Counted from the first letter of the stretch, positions 45,053 to 58,179 are shown. The stretch: 64,000 nucleotides of DNA from Rattus norvegicus (GCF_036323735.1 NC_086040.1:6482068-6546067); one strand, 5' to 3'. Numbers and translations are program-made. The notes: a model not told the origin generated them from the sequence alone.

Positions 45053-46466
45053 CACCAAAACTAGATAAGATTGATGAAACTATGAAGTGCATTCTGCCAG
45101 GAACCAGATATAGATATTTCCTGAGAGACACAACTAGAGCATATTATATACAGAAGTGAATGTATTTTGTAAAAATATAAAAATAAAAAAGTAAAATTTA
45201 CTTTTACCCTGCTAATTCTGGCACCGAAGTGTCGGAAATTCTCTGCTAGATATCTTGACATAAACACCTTCTCACTCCTCAGCTGTGCAGTGATTCGTAC
45301 TGCCACAAACTTTCCTATACTAAAACCATCATATAAAATACAGACAACAAAATAATCTTTGATCAAGTTGATTAGATATAATTGCGCACTTAAACATACA
45401 AACCTGGTAGCATACATCCCTTAGGATTATTAATAAGGACATGTAAATACACAGAGCAGAATGTTAAATTGACCTACCATGGCTTCTCACTCTGTCATCT
45501 TCTTTTCTCTCTTTTTTTCCTCTAGTCTCCTCCTCTTCCTTCAAACATCCCTCCTGCCCATTCTTCCTTCTCCTCCCATGATAACCCTCCTTCTATCCTG
45601 TTCCTGCCACTCACATGTACTTTACAAATTCAATCGGGATTTATTTCTGGTGAAAAAACCTGAATTCTGAGTACAGGACTATGTAGCTGAACTTGGGGCA
45701 GTGGAATTAGCATCAAACAGAGATAAATTCAGGGCAAACCACAACATGATCCCTAGGGGCAAACCAGTGAACTAACAATGGACTTCTTGCTGGTACATTT
45801 GAGAAAGGATTAGAAGAGGTGAAGGTGCTTTCAACCCCATAAGAGGAACAATGACAATGAAACAGAGCTTTCTGGTAATAGACCAATATTCAAAGAATGT
45901 AAATGAACAGACCTATGTCTCCAACTGCATATGTTGCAGAGGATGGTCTTGTTGGGCAACAATGGTAGGAGAACCCTTGTTCCTGTCTAGTTTTGACTCC
46001 CAGTTCAAGTGAATGTCGAGGGGCAGTTAGAGGGATACAGGAGAAGTGTAAGGGGACATGTATGTGATCTTATAATCAGGAAACTGGGAAAGTAAATAAT
46101 ATTTTAAATGTAAATTTAGAAATTTCCAATTAAAAAAGAAGTAAAATTTGTTAAAAAGTTTAAAAAAATGAAAGAAAAGAAATCTGCGAGCTAATCACAC
46201 TTACTGACTCAAAATTTTAAGGGGTCACTGTCAGGGAATGGTAGTCAGAGTAATACTAGTGGGAAGACTGATATGATGAAGTCTCATCTAGAAGCACTTC
46301 TCCCTCCCAGATATCATTGACAGACACAAACTGCATTATTAGAATCCAATGCATGGAGGAGTTTACTCTGTGCTGAGGACACAATATTTGCCTTACCTTT
46401 CTTCCTTAGGTTTTTTTTTCCTTCTTGGCAAAAGGATAAAAGCTATGAGCTCTCAGGAAAAACTAT
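45051..46466 (+). repeat. Unit H, interrupted and 3'-truncated
   Basis: Positions 45051-45160 are the start of the L1-3'UTR part; about 45165-45755 is unrelated sequence. The unit resumes at 'ggcaaaccagtgaac' (about 45760) and continues through the 'cagctaat' analogue to 'gctctcaggaaaa', where it is cut off by an L1 fragment. The 590-bp insert is AT-rich, with a CT-rich stretch at about 45500-45580; its origin is unknown and I see no flanking repeat. Confidence 0.75.
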
Positions 46467-48715
46467 AGCTGTTTTGTCCTAACCATAGTGTCCTTTGCCT
46501 TACAGAAGCTTTGCAGATTCATGAGATACCATTTGTCGATTCTTGATCTTAGAACTTAAGCCATTGGTGTTTTGTTCAGGATTTTTTTTCCAGTGCCCAT
46601 GTGTTAGAGATGCTGTCCTAGTTTTTCTTACATTAGTTTGAGTGTATCTGGTTTGATGTGGAGGTCCATGATCCACTTGGACTTAAACTTTGTACAGGGT
46701 GATAAGGATGGATCGATCTGCATTCTTCTCCATGTTGACCTCCAGTTGAACCAGCACCATTTGCTGAAAATTCTATCTTTTTTCCACTTGATGGTTTTGG
46801 CTCCTTTGTCAAAAATCAAGTGCCCATAGGTGTGTGGGTTCATTTCTGGGTCTTCAATTCTGTTCCATTGGTCTATCTGTCTGTCTCTGTACCAATACCA
46901 TGCAGTTTTTTATCACTATTGCTCTGAAATACTGCTTGAGTTCAGGGATAGTGATTCCCCCTGGAGTCCTTTTATTGTTAAGGATAGTTTTAGCTATCCT
47001 GGGTTTTTTGTTATGCCAGAAGAATTTGCAAATTGTTCTGTCTAACTCTTTGAAGAAATGGATTGGTATTTTGATGGGGATTGCATTGAATCTGTAGATC
47101 CCTTTTGGTAAAATGGCCATATTTACTATATTAATCCTGCCAATCCATGAGCATGGGAGATCTTTCCATCTTCTGAGGTCTTCTTCAAATTCTCTCTTCA
47201 GAGTCTTGAAGTTCTTATTGTACAGATCTTTTACTTGCTTGGTTAAAGTCACACCAAGGTACTTTATATTATTTGGGTCTATTATGAAGGGTGTCGTTTC
47301 CCTAATTTCTTTCTCGGCTTGTTTCTCTTTTGTGTAGAGGAAGGATACTGGTTTATTTGAGTTAATTTTATACCCTGCCACTTTGCTGCAGTTGTATATC
47401 AGCTTTAGTAGTTCTCTGGTGGAACTTTTGGGATCAATTAAATATACTATTATATTATCTGCAAAAAGTGATATTTTGATTTCTTCTTTTCCGATCTGTA
47501 TCCCCTTGACACCCTTTTGTTGTCTGATTGCTCTGGCTAGAACTTCAAGAACTATATTGAATAAGTAGGGAGAGAGTGGGCAGCCTTGTCTAGTCCCTGA
47601 TTTTAGTGGGATTGCTTCAAATATTTCTCCATTTAGCTTAATATTAGCAACTGGTTTGCTGTATATGACTTTTACTATGTTTAGGTATGGGCCTTTAATT
47701 CCTGTTCTTTCCAGGACTTTTATCAATAAGGGTAGTTGAATTTTGTCAAATGCTTTCTCAGCATCTAACGAAATGATCATGTGGTTTTGATCTTTCAGTT
47801 TGTTTATATAACGGATCATGTTGATTGTTTTCCGTATATTAAACCATCCCCGCATGACTGGAATGAAGCCTATTTGATCATGGTGGATGATTGTTTTGAT
47901 GTGCTCTTGGATTCGGTTTGCCAGAATTTTATTGAGTATTTTTGCGCCGATATTCATAAGGGAAATTGGTCTGAAGTTCTCTTTCTTTGTTGGGTCTTTG
48001 TGTGGTTTAGGTATAAGTGTAATTGTGGCTTCATAGAAGGAATTCGGTAGTGCTCCATCTGTTTCAATTTTGTGGAATAGTTTGGATAATATTGGTATGA
48101 GGTCTACTATGAAGGTCTGATAGAATTCTGCACTAAACCCTCTTTTTGGTTCCTTTTCCTTAGGAGTTTTGGGGTTTTTTAACTGGTTTATCTTTTCCTG
48201 ATTTAACTTCGGTACCTGGTATCTGTCTAGGAAATTGTCCATTTCCTGCAGATTTTCAAGTTTTGTTGAATATAGGCTTTTATAGTAAGATCTGATGATT
48301 TTTTGAATTTCCTCTGAATCTGTAGTTATGTCTCCCTTTTCATTTCTGATTTTGTTAATTTGGAGACACTCTCTGTGTCCTCTCGTTAGTCTGGCTAAAG
48401 GTTTATCTATCTTTTTAATTTTCTAAAAGAACAAACTTTTTGTTCTGTTGATTCTTTCTACTGTCTTTTTTTTTTCTTCTTGTTTGATTTCAGCTCTGAG
48501 TTTGATTATTTCCTGCCTTCTACATCTCCTGGGTATATTTGCTTTTTTTTTTTTTTTGTTCTAGAGCTGTTAAGTGTGCTGTCAAGCTTCTGACGTATGC
48601 TGTTTCCTGTTTCTTTCTGCAGGCACTGAGAGCTGGAAGTTTTCCTCTTAGCACAACTTTCATTGTGTCCCATAAGTTCCGGTATGTTGTACCTTCATTT
48701 TCATTAAAATCTAAA
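46467..48715 (-). mobile_element. L1 ORF2 internal fragment with 462-codon RT frame
   Basis: A minus-strand L1 ORF2 piece covering roughly codons 275-1035 of the intact copy, with no 5'UTR, ORF1, endonuclease or 3'UTR. A 462-codon frame (46854-48242) spans the whole RT domain, with motif A SLDAEKAFDKI intact. However, the active-site box reads FADN: the codon at 47454-47456 is AAT where the intact copy has GAC, so the catalytic aspartate is lost. The lack of any L1 3' end at 46467 means it is not a simple 5'-truncated insertion. It may be the inverted part of a larger event or a product of later rearrangement, since the array does not resume on the far side. Confidence 0.9.
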
Positions 48716-48823
48716 AAGGAGAAGGAGAAGAAGAAGAGAGAGGAGGAGGAGGGAGAGGGGGAGGAGGGGGAAGAGGGGGAGGAGGAGAAGGATGAGGAGA
48801 AGAAGAAGGAGTTGAAACAGAAA
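48714..48823. repeat. GA-rich polypurine (GGAGAA)n tract
   Basis: About 110 bp of GGA/GAA triplets on the plus strand directly at the end of the L1 fragment. A possible triplex- or slippage-prone junction. Confidence 0.95.
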
Positions 48824-50678
48824 GAAAACTAAACTTTAATTCTTCCTCCTTCCCTCTCTTCCTCAGCTGTTGTTTAGCCAATCATTTTAGTGAGACGTTA
48901 TAAGGGTTATTTCTGGGGTTACTTTGAGACACCATCTCAGAGTAAACTTTAGTCTCTTACAATCTTCTCGCCCCCTCTTCTGTAATGTTCCTCTGCCTTG
49001 AATCAAGTGACATTTTGTAGATAGTGCCATTGAGACTGGACTTGAAAGTTCTACCCTGCATTTTGAATGTCTGGGATTTTTACTGTGATCTTTGTTGCAG
49101 AGACTGTAATTAATTCTGTATATAAGGCACATGGCTTTGATTGTTGTAAGGTATGATACTGGCTTAAGTAAGTAAGGGGCTGTTCATTCTCCCCCACAAC
49201 CACAGCTTCTATAGCCTTAAATACATGACTAAGTTACCAGTACCATCCATGTTCATTGAAAAGGACTTAAGCAAAATTAGAGAGTTGTTGGCTATCACCA
49301 AGGAATTTATGCCACTGCCCTGCACTTATGTTTAATCCTGCCATGTTGATCATTGTGTTTTATAGGCATGATATGAACCATCACTTGAAACTGACAAGAC
49401 TGATGATTGTAATTACAGGTTATACTAGAAATTCGACCTGTGCCTGGCACATCTTCCTGTACATGAATATTGACATTCTGATGGGCAGAAGAACGTAAAA
49501 GTTAAATTTAGTCTTAACTAATAAAAAGAAATTAAAATTTTCCTGCTATATCATGTTTAATTAATTGAAGCAAAATAAAATCTATTTACTTGAGGTTGGG
49601 GAAATATCATTTAACAATATAATCCTAACTCCTTTTAAGTGTTTAAAAGTCACAGATACTTGGTAGCTGTCATACTGTGTTAAATTGGTATCAGGATTGT
49701 GACAATTAAATATTCTCTGTTTTATGCAAATGCATAGTAATAATGAACAAAATTATGTACCAAACTTCATGCTTTAGGTATCTAATAGCATGTATTAAAT
49801 TGTATCTAAGATAATTTCATATTAGCTAGGTATCAAATGCATAATAATTATGATTAAATTGTTAATTAAATATTAAAATAAGCATACTAGAGTTACCAAG
49901 TGGACATGGAAAATAATAAATCAAAATAATCAAAAAATATTTATTAAAAGGCAAATGATGAAAACATTTGTTTTCATATATATATGTATATATAAAAGCA
50001 TGCTGGAGCTATATGTCACCTTAAATTGTTATAGTGTGTTTCAGTGACGTGGTTTAGCAGATTAAATTTCCTGCCATGAAAAATGAAGAACCTAAATTTG
50101 ATACCTACACATATATGTTTGGAAGACTTTTATATTCACTACATGACCAGAACACATAAAAGCTTACACAGAATATTAATAATGAGACTAATGAGAACAA
50201 TAATAATAACAAAAAGAGAAAAACAAAACTCTAGGAATCTTTTAAAGAAATAATGTATTGTATTGGCCTTAAAATGGGAAATTCAACATATTTTCTTAGT
50301 ACATTAACTATTCTTAGTACATTAACTATTCCAAGAAAAACTAAAAGGCTTTGACTTCATTCTATATGAAAAAAAAAACATCAAATTGATTGTGTAAAGA
50401 AAGAGAGAACTGCAAACTGTAAAATTAATATAATCATTGTAGAGGAAAGAAATAGACACTAACCCACGTTTTTATAAGTAAACTTTTGGAGGATTTACTG
50501 CACAATATTAACATATTTAATCCAACACATCTTACGATGATAAAGAAAAGAAAGCTTGAAAAATTAATGCCTGAATATGGTCTCAGCACCTAAAATGTGG
50601 CAAGATGCATCAAGTTCAAAGATATCCTGAAATACATGAGAAAATTATAAATAGGTTGATTTTATTATGGAATAAGTA
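48824..50678. other. Unassigned AT-rich DNA
   Basis: No gene recognised. A stretch at about 50035-50180 vaguely resembles a B4/RSINE-type element ('gcagattaaa', 'aacctaaatttgataccta'), too diverged to be called with confidence. Confidence 0.4.
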
Positions 50679-50915
50679 TTGTAGGATTAGCTTAGTGATG
50701 AAGAGCACTTAAAAAAAAAGAGCACTTACTGCTCTTAAGAGAAAACACGTTCAATTTCCAACATCCATGAAGCCACTTGCAAACAGGTGTAAAAGCAGCT
50801 CCAGGGGATCTGACATCTTCTGGTCTCCGCAGGTGCCTGTGTTCATGTGCACAAATCTATACATAGACGTACACACATTACAGATCATTAAAATAAAAAG
50901 ATTCATGAATGTATT
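50679..50915 (+). mobile_element. B3-family SINE remnant
   Basis: Blocks in B3 order: 'agcttagtgatgaagagcac', 'ttactgctctta', 'gttcaatttccaacatccatg', 'ccaggggatctgacatcttct', then a CACA/AAAATAAAA tail. A short local duplication of 'agagcacttA' lies near 50700-50728. Confidence 0.75.
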
Positions 50916-51124
50916 TTCCGCACAAATAATAAATTGTGAGCCTTCTACATAGCAAACACAATGGATACAATGTAATAAGAAAGGAGACAATTTGCAAATA
51001 GTGCAAAGAGTAAATTAAGGATTAATGCTTACACAGTTCAGTAAGCATAAAACGCTAAACTTCACGATTGAATTGCAATGTGGACGTTAAAAGAATCTAG
51101 CTTTTGAATTTATGAGTAAAACTA

Positions 51125-51510
51125 TTTTATAAATTATTTTATTTATTTACATTCCTTCCATTGTACACTTTCTTGGTCCCCTCCCATAGTTCCTTATCCC
51201 ATTCCACCTCTTCATTTCCTGAATCCAGGAGGAAGTTCCCCAGATCCTACCAGGCACCATATTCCCTGTGGCCTCAGGATTTTCAAGGTTTAAGCCAGAC
51301 CAGGCAATCCTCTGCTATACATGTTTCAGGGATTCAGAGCAGCTTGTGTATGCTGCCTGGTTGGTGGCTCAGCATCTGGGATATCTCAGCGGTCCAGAAT
51401 AGTTGAGACTGCTGGTCTTCCTATAGAGGTTGCCCTCTGCTTCAACTTTGTCTATCCTTCCCCGAATTCAACAACTGACATTAGTCAGAGACAGATACCC
51501 TTTTAAAATA
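51125..51510 (-). mobile_element. Old L1/Lx 3'UTR fragment, minus strand
   Basis: Starts with reversed L1 end sequence (atttatttacatt), then 'cccctcccatagttcctta', 'ccagaccaggcaatcctctg', 'ttggtggctcagcatctggg' and 'gagactgctggtcttcctat', blocks I know from antisense copies of old rodent L1 3' ends. Family assignment is from memory, not from a search. Confidence 0.6.
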
Positions 51511-52006
51511 TATGTATCATTTAATTTTGAATGGTATATTATGGGTCCTTTCATATAATATTCATGGCAATATGCTTTTATTGTAGTCTTCTGAGATGGA
51601 AGAGATGGAACTTTGGCAGTATTTATACAAGTATTATATTACTTAACAGCCTTGACATCATGCCAACAACGTGTTTTGTAACTTATACAAAATATAATGT
51701 AAATAATCCCCACTGAGTAAAGCGCCTGAGTCAGTGTCCATGGTAATTTTCGGTAGTGAACTTTATCTAATGAAAATGAAAATAATCTGAATGCCACAAT
51801 TTGGTTATTATTTAAACAAATGAGTATACTCCCATTTATTAAATGCATGATGTTCCATGAAGAAATTCTCCATACACATGTATTCAAGATATATTGTTAA
51901 ATGAAAAAGAAATGACATAATATTGCATTATGTAATTAAACTTCATAAACAGTAGATTTACACATATTATATAATTTTGTAAATGTAGCGTAAACCTGCT
52001 AAAACA
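51511..52006. other. Unassigned AT-rich DNA
   Basis: Nothing recognised. Confidence 0.4.
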
Positions 52007-52085
52007 GCAGGGGAGACAGGAGACAGACACTTGGAGTTTTAGGTCAATTTGAGCTACACAATGAGAGCTACTTTTAAAAACAAAT
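52007..52085 (+). mobile_element. Possible B1 SINE fragment
   Basis: 'gggagacaggagacagacac..ttggagtttt..ggtcaatttgagctacacaatgagagc' follows the 3' part of the B1 body (GCAGGCGGAT..GAGTTCGAGGCCAGCCTGGTCTACA..GAG) with many changes. Confidence 0.4.
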
Positions 52086-52664
52086 AGACCAGATTTGAAA
52101 GAATGTCTTCAAAACCGTACTTAGTGGTTACATTTGGAAGTTTTAAGAAAGCAAGTTATTCTTTGACAATTCCATACATGCTCAACACATGTATGGAAAT
52201 CCTCTACACTCCCAATATCCTAACTTCCCCTCTTTAGACCCTCTTTAGACGAAATCCCCATATCACGTCCATGTCTTTTATCTTTTTGCTTCATGGCCCC
52301 CATGGAACCGGAGCCTCTTCTGTGAACATGGGCAGGAAGCTATACACACTCGTGGCGACATCGTTTTCTATTCTCCAGCACTGTGCTTAGTTCCTTTGAA
52401 TAGGCAGGATCAATATTATATAGGGTCTGTTCAAATAGATGTATCTATTGTGAGTTCCTGAGTGCCACAAATGTATCATGCTCAGAGGACAGCATCTCAC
52501 AGATCTCCTTAATTATTATTTAGCCCTTTAAAGAACCCAAGCCCTGCATATCACCTTATCTCTAAAGTGGAAGTTATCTCCAATGGGTAATCATATGAAA
52601 ATGAAAACTTTGTTTTCTCCAAGGGAATCTCACTGGATACACAAACTAATTTTAAGGTTAGACT
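52086..52664. other. Unassigned DNA
   Basis: Nothing recognised. Confidence 0.4.
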
Positions 52665-53152
52665 GTGGGGAGTCCCTATCTCGCGCTCCCAGACTCTAGT
52701 TCACTGCTCCCAAAGCTTGTGGGAGAGAGAGCTCATGGCCAGGACAAGTGTGCACTCCTGAGACTGCTGAGCGGAAAACACCACCAACACTACCCAAATT
52801 TGCCCACATCCCTGGCCCAAGAGGAAACTGTATATGGCCTCTGGGTTCCCGTAGGTAAGGGAACAGGTGAAGTAAGTAACCTGTGTCTGAGACACCAAAG
52901 TACCTGAAGGGACGACCTGGATAAACAGTGCTCTGCACTCAAATCCCATGGCAGGGAGAGCACAGACCCACAGTACCAGCTGAAGACTTGTAGATAGAAA
53001 AAACTACAGGCCCGAAAGCAGAACACTCTGTTCCCATAATTGACTGAAAGAATACAGGAAAACAGGTCTACAGCACTCCTGACACACAGGCTCATAGGAC
53101 AATCTAGCCACTGTCAGAAATAGCAGGACAAAGTAACACTAGAGATAATCAG

Positions 53153-54213
53153 ATGGGGAGAGGCAAGCACAGGAACCCAAGAAACAGAAACCAAGACTAC
53201 ATGGCACCATCAGAGCCCAATTCTCCCATCAAAACAAACATGGAATATCCAAACACATCAGAAAATCAAGATCTAGTTTCAAAATCATATTTGATCATGA
53301 TGCTGGAGGACTTCAAGAAAGACATGAAGAACACCCATAGAGAAATGCAAGAAAACATAAACAACCAAGTAGAAGACTACAGAGAGGAATCACAAAATCC
53401 CTGAAAGAATTCCAGGAAAACACTATCAAACAGTTGAAGGAATTAAAAATGGAAGTATAAGCAATCAAGAAAGAACACATGGAAAAACCCTGGATATAGA
53501 AAAACAAAGGAAGACACAAGGAGCCTTATATACAAGCATCACCAACAGAATACAAGAGATAGAAGAGAGAATCTCAGGAGGAGAATATTACATAGAAATC
53601 ATTGACTCAACTGTCAAAGATAATGTAAAGCAGAAAAAGCTACTGGTCCAAAACATCAAGGACTCATTGAGAAAATCAAACCTAACGATAATAAGTATAG
53701 AAGAGAGTGAAGACTCCCAGCTCAAGGGACCTGTAAATATCTTCAACAAAATAATAGAAGAAAACTTCCCTAATCTAAAGAAAGAGACAGCCATAAGCAT
53801 ACAAGAAGCCAACAGAACTCCAAATAGATTGGACCAGAAAAGAAACACCTCCCATCACATATAGTCAAAACACCAAATGCACAAAATAAAGGATATTAAA
53901 AGCATTTAGTGAAAAAGGTCAAGTAACATATAAAGGTGGACCTATCAGAATCGCACCAGACTTTTTGCCAGAGATTATGAAAGCCAGAAGATCCTGGACA
54001 GATGTCATACAGACCCTAAGAAAAGACAAATGACAGCCCAGATTATGGTATCCTGCAAAAATCTCAATTAATATAGATGGAGAAACCAAGATATTCCATG
54101 ACAAACAAAATTTACACAACATCTTTTCTACAAATCTAGTGCTTCAAAGGATAATAAATGGCAAAGCCGAACATAAGGAGGCAAGCTACACCCTAGGAAA
54201 AGCAAGAAACTAA
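53153..54213 (+). pseudogene. L1 ORF1 pseudogene
   Basis: Aligns with the intact ORF1 from its ATG at 53153 to the TAA at 54211-54213. The first 83 codons are open. A one-base loss near 53392 then shifts the frame, a TAA interrupts the coiled-coil part near 53458, and a further small deletion affects 53655 (the VQNIQEIQDS region). The frame at 53667-53864 covers the RRM start, and another deletion falls near 53860-53895. Cannot yield full-length ORF1p. Confidence 0.92.
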
Positions 54214-54271
54214 TCATCTTGGGAACAAAACAAAGAGAGGAAAGGCACACAAACATAATCTCACATCCAAA

Positions 54272-57200
54272 TACCAATATTGGAAGCAATAATCACTATT
54301 CTGTAATATCTCTCAACATCAATGGTATCAACTCCCCAATAAAAAGACATAGATTAACAAACTGGATACGCAATGAGGACCCTGGATTCTGCTGCCTACA
54401 GGAAACACACCTCAGAGACGAAGACAGACATTACCTGAGAGTGAAAGGCTGGAAAACAACATTCCAAGCAAATGTTCAGAAGAATCAAGTTGGAGTAGCC
54501 ATTTTAATATCAAATAAAATCAATTTTCAACTAAAAGTCATCAAAAAAGATAAGGAAGGAAACTTCATATTCATCAAACTATAAATCCACCAAGATGAAC
54601 TCTCAATCCTAAATATCTATGCCGCAAATACAAGGACAACTACATACATAAAAGAAACCTTACTAAAGCTCAAAACACCCATTGCACCTCACACATTAAT
54701 AGTAGGAGATTTCAACACCCCACTCTCATCAATGGACAGATCATGGAAGCAGAAAATAAACAGAGACGTAGACAGACTAAGAAATGTCATGAACCAAAGG
54801 GACTTAACAGATATTTATAGAACATTCTATCCTAAAGCAAAAGGATATACATTCCTCTAAGCTCCTCATGGTCAATTAACGGGCCTCAATAGGTACAGAA
54901 AGATAGAAATAAACCCATGCATGCTATCAGACCACGACGGCCTAAAGCTGGTCTTCAATAAAAATAAGGGAAGAACACCCACATAAACGTGGAAGTTGAA
55001 TAATGTTCTAATCAACGATAACCTAGTCAAGGAAGAAATAAAGAAAGAAATTAAAGACTTCTTAGAATTTAAGGAAAATGAAGGTACAACATACCCAAAC
55101 TTATGGGACACAATGAAAGCTCTGCTAAGAGGAAAGCTCATAGCTCTGAGTGCCTGCAGAAAGAAACAGGAAAGGGCATATGTCACCAGCTTGACAGCAT
55201 ACCTAAAAGCTCTAGAACAAAAAGAAGCAAATACACCCAGGAGGAGTAGAAGGCAAGAAATAATCAAACTCAGGGGTGAAATCAGCCAAGTAGAAACAAA
55301 AAAGACAGTAGAAAGAATCAACAGAACCAAAAGTTGGTTCTTTGAGAAAATCAACAAGATAGATAAACCCTTTGCCAGACTAATGAGAGGACACATAATG
55401 TGTGTCCAAATTATCAAAATCAGGAATGAAAAGAAAGACATAACTACAGAGTCAGAGGAATTCAAAAAATCATTCTATCTTACTATAAAAGCCTGTACTC
55501 AATAAAACTTGAAAATCTGCCGGAAATGGACAATTTCCTTGACAGATATCAGTTACCAAAGTTAAACCAGGAACAGATAAACCAGTTAAACAACCCCATA
55601 ACAACGAAGGGAATAGAAGTAGTCATTAAAAGGTCTCTCAACCAAAAAATGCCCAGGTCCAAACGGGTTTAGTACAGAATTCTATCAGACCTTCATAGAA
55701 GACCTCTTACCAACACTATGCAAGCAATTCTACAAAATGAAACAGATGGAGCACTACTGTATTCCTTCTATGAAGCCTCAATTACTCTTATACCTAAACC
55801 ACACAAAGGCCCAACAAAGAAAGAGAACTGAAAACCAATTTTCCTTATGAATATCGACGCAAAATACTCAATAAAATTCTGCCAAACCGAGGTTGGGAAT
55901 TTAGCTCAGTGGTAGAGTGCTTGCCTAGGAAGCAAAAGCCCCTGGGTTCAGTTCCCAGCTCTGACAAAAAGAAAAAAGAAAAAGAAAAACAAATTCTGAC
56001 AAAATGAATCCTAGAGCACATCAAAACTATCATCCACCATGGTCATGTAGGCTTCAACTCAGGCATGCAAGGAAGGTTTATCTGCGGAAAACCATCAATG
56101 TGATCCATTAAATAAACAAACTAAAAGAACAAAACCACATGATCATTTTGTTAGATGCTGAGAAAGCTTTTGACAAAATTCATCACCCCTTATTGATAAA
56201 AGTCCTGGAAAAAACAGGAATTCAAGGCCCATACCTAAACATAGTAAAAGTCATATACAGCAAACCAGTTGCTAACATTAAACTAAATGCAGAGAAACTT
56301 GAAGCAATCCCACTAAAATCAGGGACTAGACAAGGCTGCCTACTCTCTCCCTACTTATTAAATATAGTTGTTGAAGTTATAGTCAGAGCAATCAGATATC
56401 AAAAGGATATCAAGGGGACGCAGATTGGAAGAGAAAAAGTTAAAATATCACTATTTGCAGATGATTTGAAAGTATATTTAATTGATCCCAAAAGTTCCAA
56501 CAGGGAACTCCTAAAGCTGATAGACAACAACATCAAAGTGGCTGGGTATAAAATTAACTCAAATCAAATAGTAGCCTTCCTCTACACAAAAGAGAAAGAA
56601 GACGAGAAAGAAATTAGGGAAACAACACCCTTCATAATAGACGACAATAATATAAAGTACCTCGGTGTGACGTTAACCAAGCAAGTAAAAGATCTGTACA
56701 ATAAGAACTTTAAGACACTGAAGAAAGAAATTGAAGAAGACCTCAGAAGATGGAAAGATCTCCCATGATCATGGATTGGCAGGACTAATACAGTAAAAAT
56801 GGCCATTTTACCAAAAGCGATCTACAGATTCAATGCAATCCCCATCAAAATACCAATCTATTTCTTCAAAGAGTTAGACAGAACAATTTGCAAATTCTTC
56901 TGGAATAACAAAAAACCCAGGATAGCTAAAACTATCCTCAACAATAAAAGGACTTCAGGGGGAATCACTATCCCTGAACTCAAGCAGTATTACAGAGCAA
57001 TAGTGATAAAAACTGTATGGTATTGGTACAGAGACAGACAGATAGACCAAAGGAACAGAATTGAAGAACGAGAAATGAACCCACACACCTATGGGCACTT
57101 GATTTTTTGCAAAGGAGCCAAAATCATCCAATGGAAAGAAGGTAGCATTTTCAGCAAATGGTGCTGGTTCAACTGAAGGCCAAAATGTAGAAGAACGCAA

Positions 57201-58179
57201 ATCAATCCATGCTTATCACCCTGTACAAGTTTATGTGCAAGTGGATCAAGGACCTCCACATCAAACCAGATACACTCAAACTAATAGAAGAAAAACTAAG
57301 GCAACATCTCAAACACATAGGCACTGGAAAAAAATTTCCTGAATTAAACACCAGTGACTTAATCTCTAAAATCAAGAATCGATAAATGTGTCTCATAAAA
57401 CTGCAAATCTTCTGTAAGGCAAAGGACACTATGATTAGGACAAAACTGCAACCAACAGATTGGGAAAAGATCTTTACCAATCCTACAACAGATAGAGGCC
57501 TTATATCCAAAATATAGAAAGAACTCAAGAAGTTTGAACGCAGGGAGACCAATAACCCTATTAAAAATGGGGTTCAGAGCTAAACAAAGAATTCACAGCT
57601 GAGGAATGCCGAATGGCTGAGAAACACCTAAAGAAATGTTCAACATCTCTAGACATAAGGGAAATGCAAATCAAAACAACCCTGAGATTTCACCTCACAC
57701 CACTCAGAATGAGTAAGATCAAAAAGTCAGGTGACAGCAATTGCTGGCGAGGATGTGGTGAAAGAGGAAAACTCCTCCATTGTTGGTGGGATTGCAGACT
57801 GGTACAACCATTCTGGAAAAAAGTCTGGAGGTTCGTCAGAAAATTGGACATTGAACTACCTTATGATCCAGCTATACCTCTCTTGGGCATATACCCAAAA
57901 GATGCCCCAACATATACAAAAGACTCATGCTCCACTATGTTCATAGGAGCCTTGTTTATACTAGTCAGAAGCTGGAAAGTACCCAGATGCCCTTCAACAG
58001 AGGAATGGATACAGAAAATGTGGTACATCTACACCATGGAATATTACTCAGCTATCAAAAACAATGCCTTAATGAAATTCATAGGCAAATGGTTGGAACT
58101 GGAAAATATCATCCTGACTGAGGTAACCCAATCACAGAAAAACACACATGGTCTGTGCTCATTGATAAGTTGTTATTAG
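54272..58179 (+). pseudogene. L1 ORF2 pseudogene with ID insertion
   Basis: Aligns over the whole ORF2. Open stretches are 54219-54584 (endonuclease start, with LQETHL), 54996-55505 (linker), 56139-56768 (RT, box FADD at 56454-56465 intact), 56799-57176 and 57613-58179 (C-terminal Cys/His motif intact). Interruptions include a TAA at about 54583, loss of the HGTFSKIDHIIGQ codons near 54870, a frameshift near 55463 and the ID element at 55891-55990. The codon after WKDLP is TGA. It is inactive but retains most catalytic residues of the RT. Confidence 0.93.
55874..56007 (+). mobile_element. ID SINE nested in L1 ORF2, with target site duplication
   Basis: The ID body at 55891-55965 keeps the A box TAGCTCAGTGG and a B box GGTTCAGTTCC, followed by an A/G-rich tail to 55990. 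The flanks 55874-55890 and 55991-56007 match at about 14 of 17 positions, a decayed target site duplication within the ORF2 'ataaaattctg.caaaccga' sequence. More diverged in body and flanks than the ID at 16397, so probably older. Confidence 0.92.

Larger units (their letters stand above)
39300..46466 (+). repeat. 2.25-kb tandem array, block 2 (units E-H)
   Basis: Same unit and orientation as 12660-19880. The block 'ccaagacagaa' or a variant recurs at about 39339, 41609 and 43858 (spacing about 2.27 and 2.25 kb). Unit E starts abruptly at about 39300, within the non-L1 part. The overlap in unit coordinates between the end of D and the start of E shows that the two blocks are not one array simply split by an insertion. 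Confidence 0.85.

Noticed and set aside
48539..48832. Glu/Lys-rich 97-codon frame
   Set aside because: Mostly the GA-rich tract at 48714-48823 joined to antisense L1 sequence.
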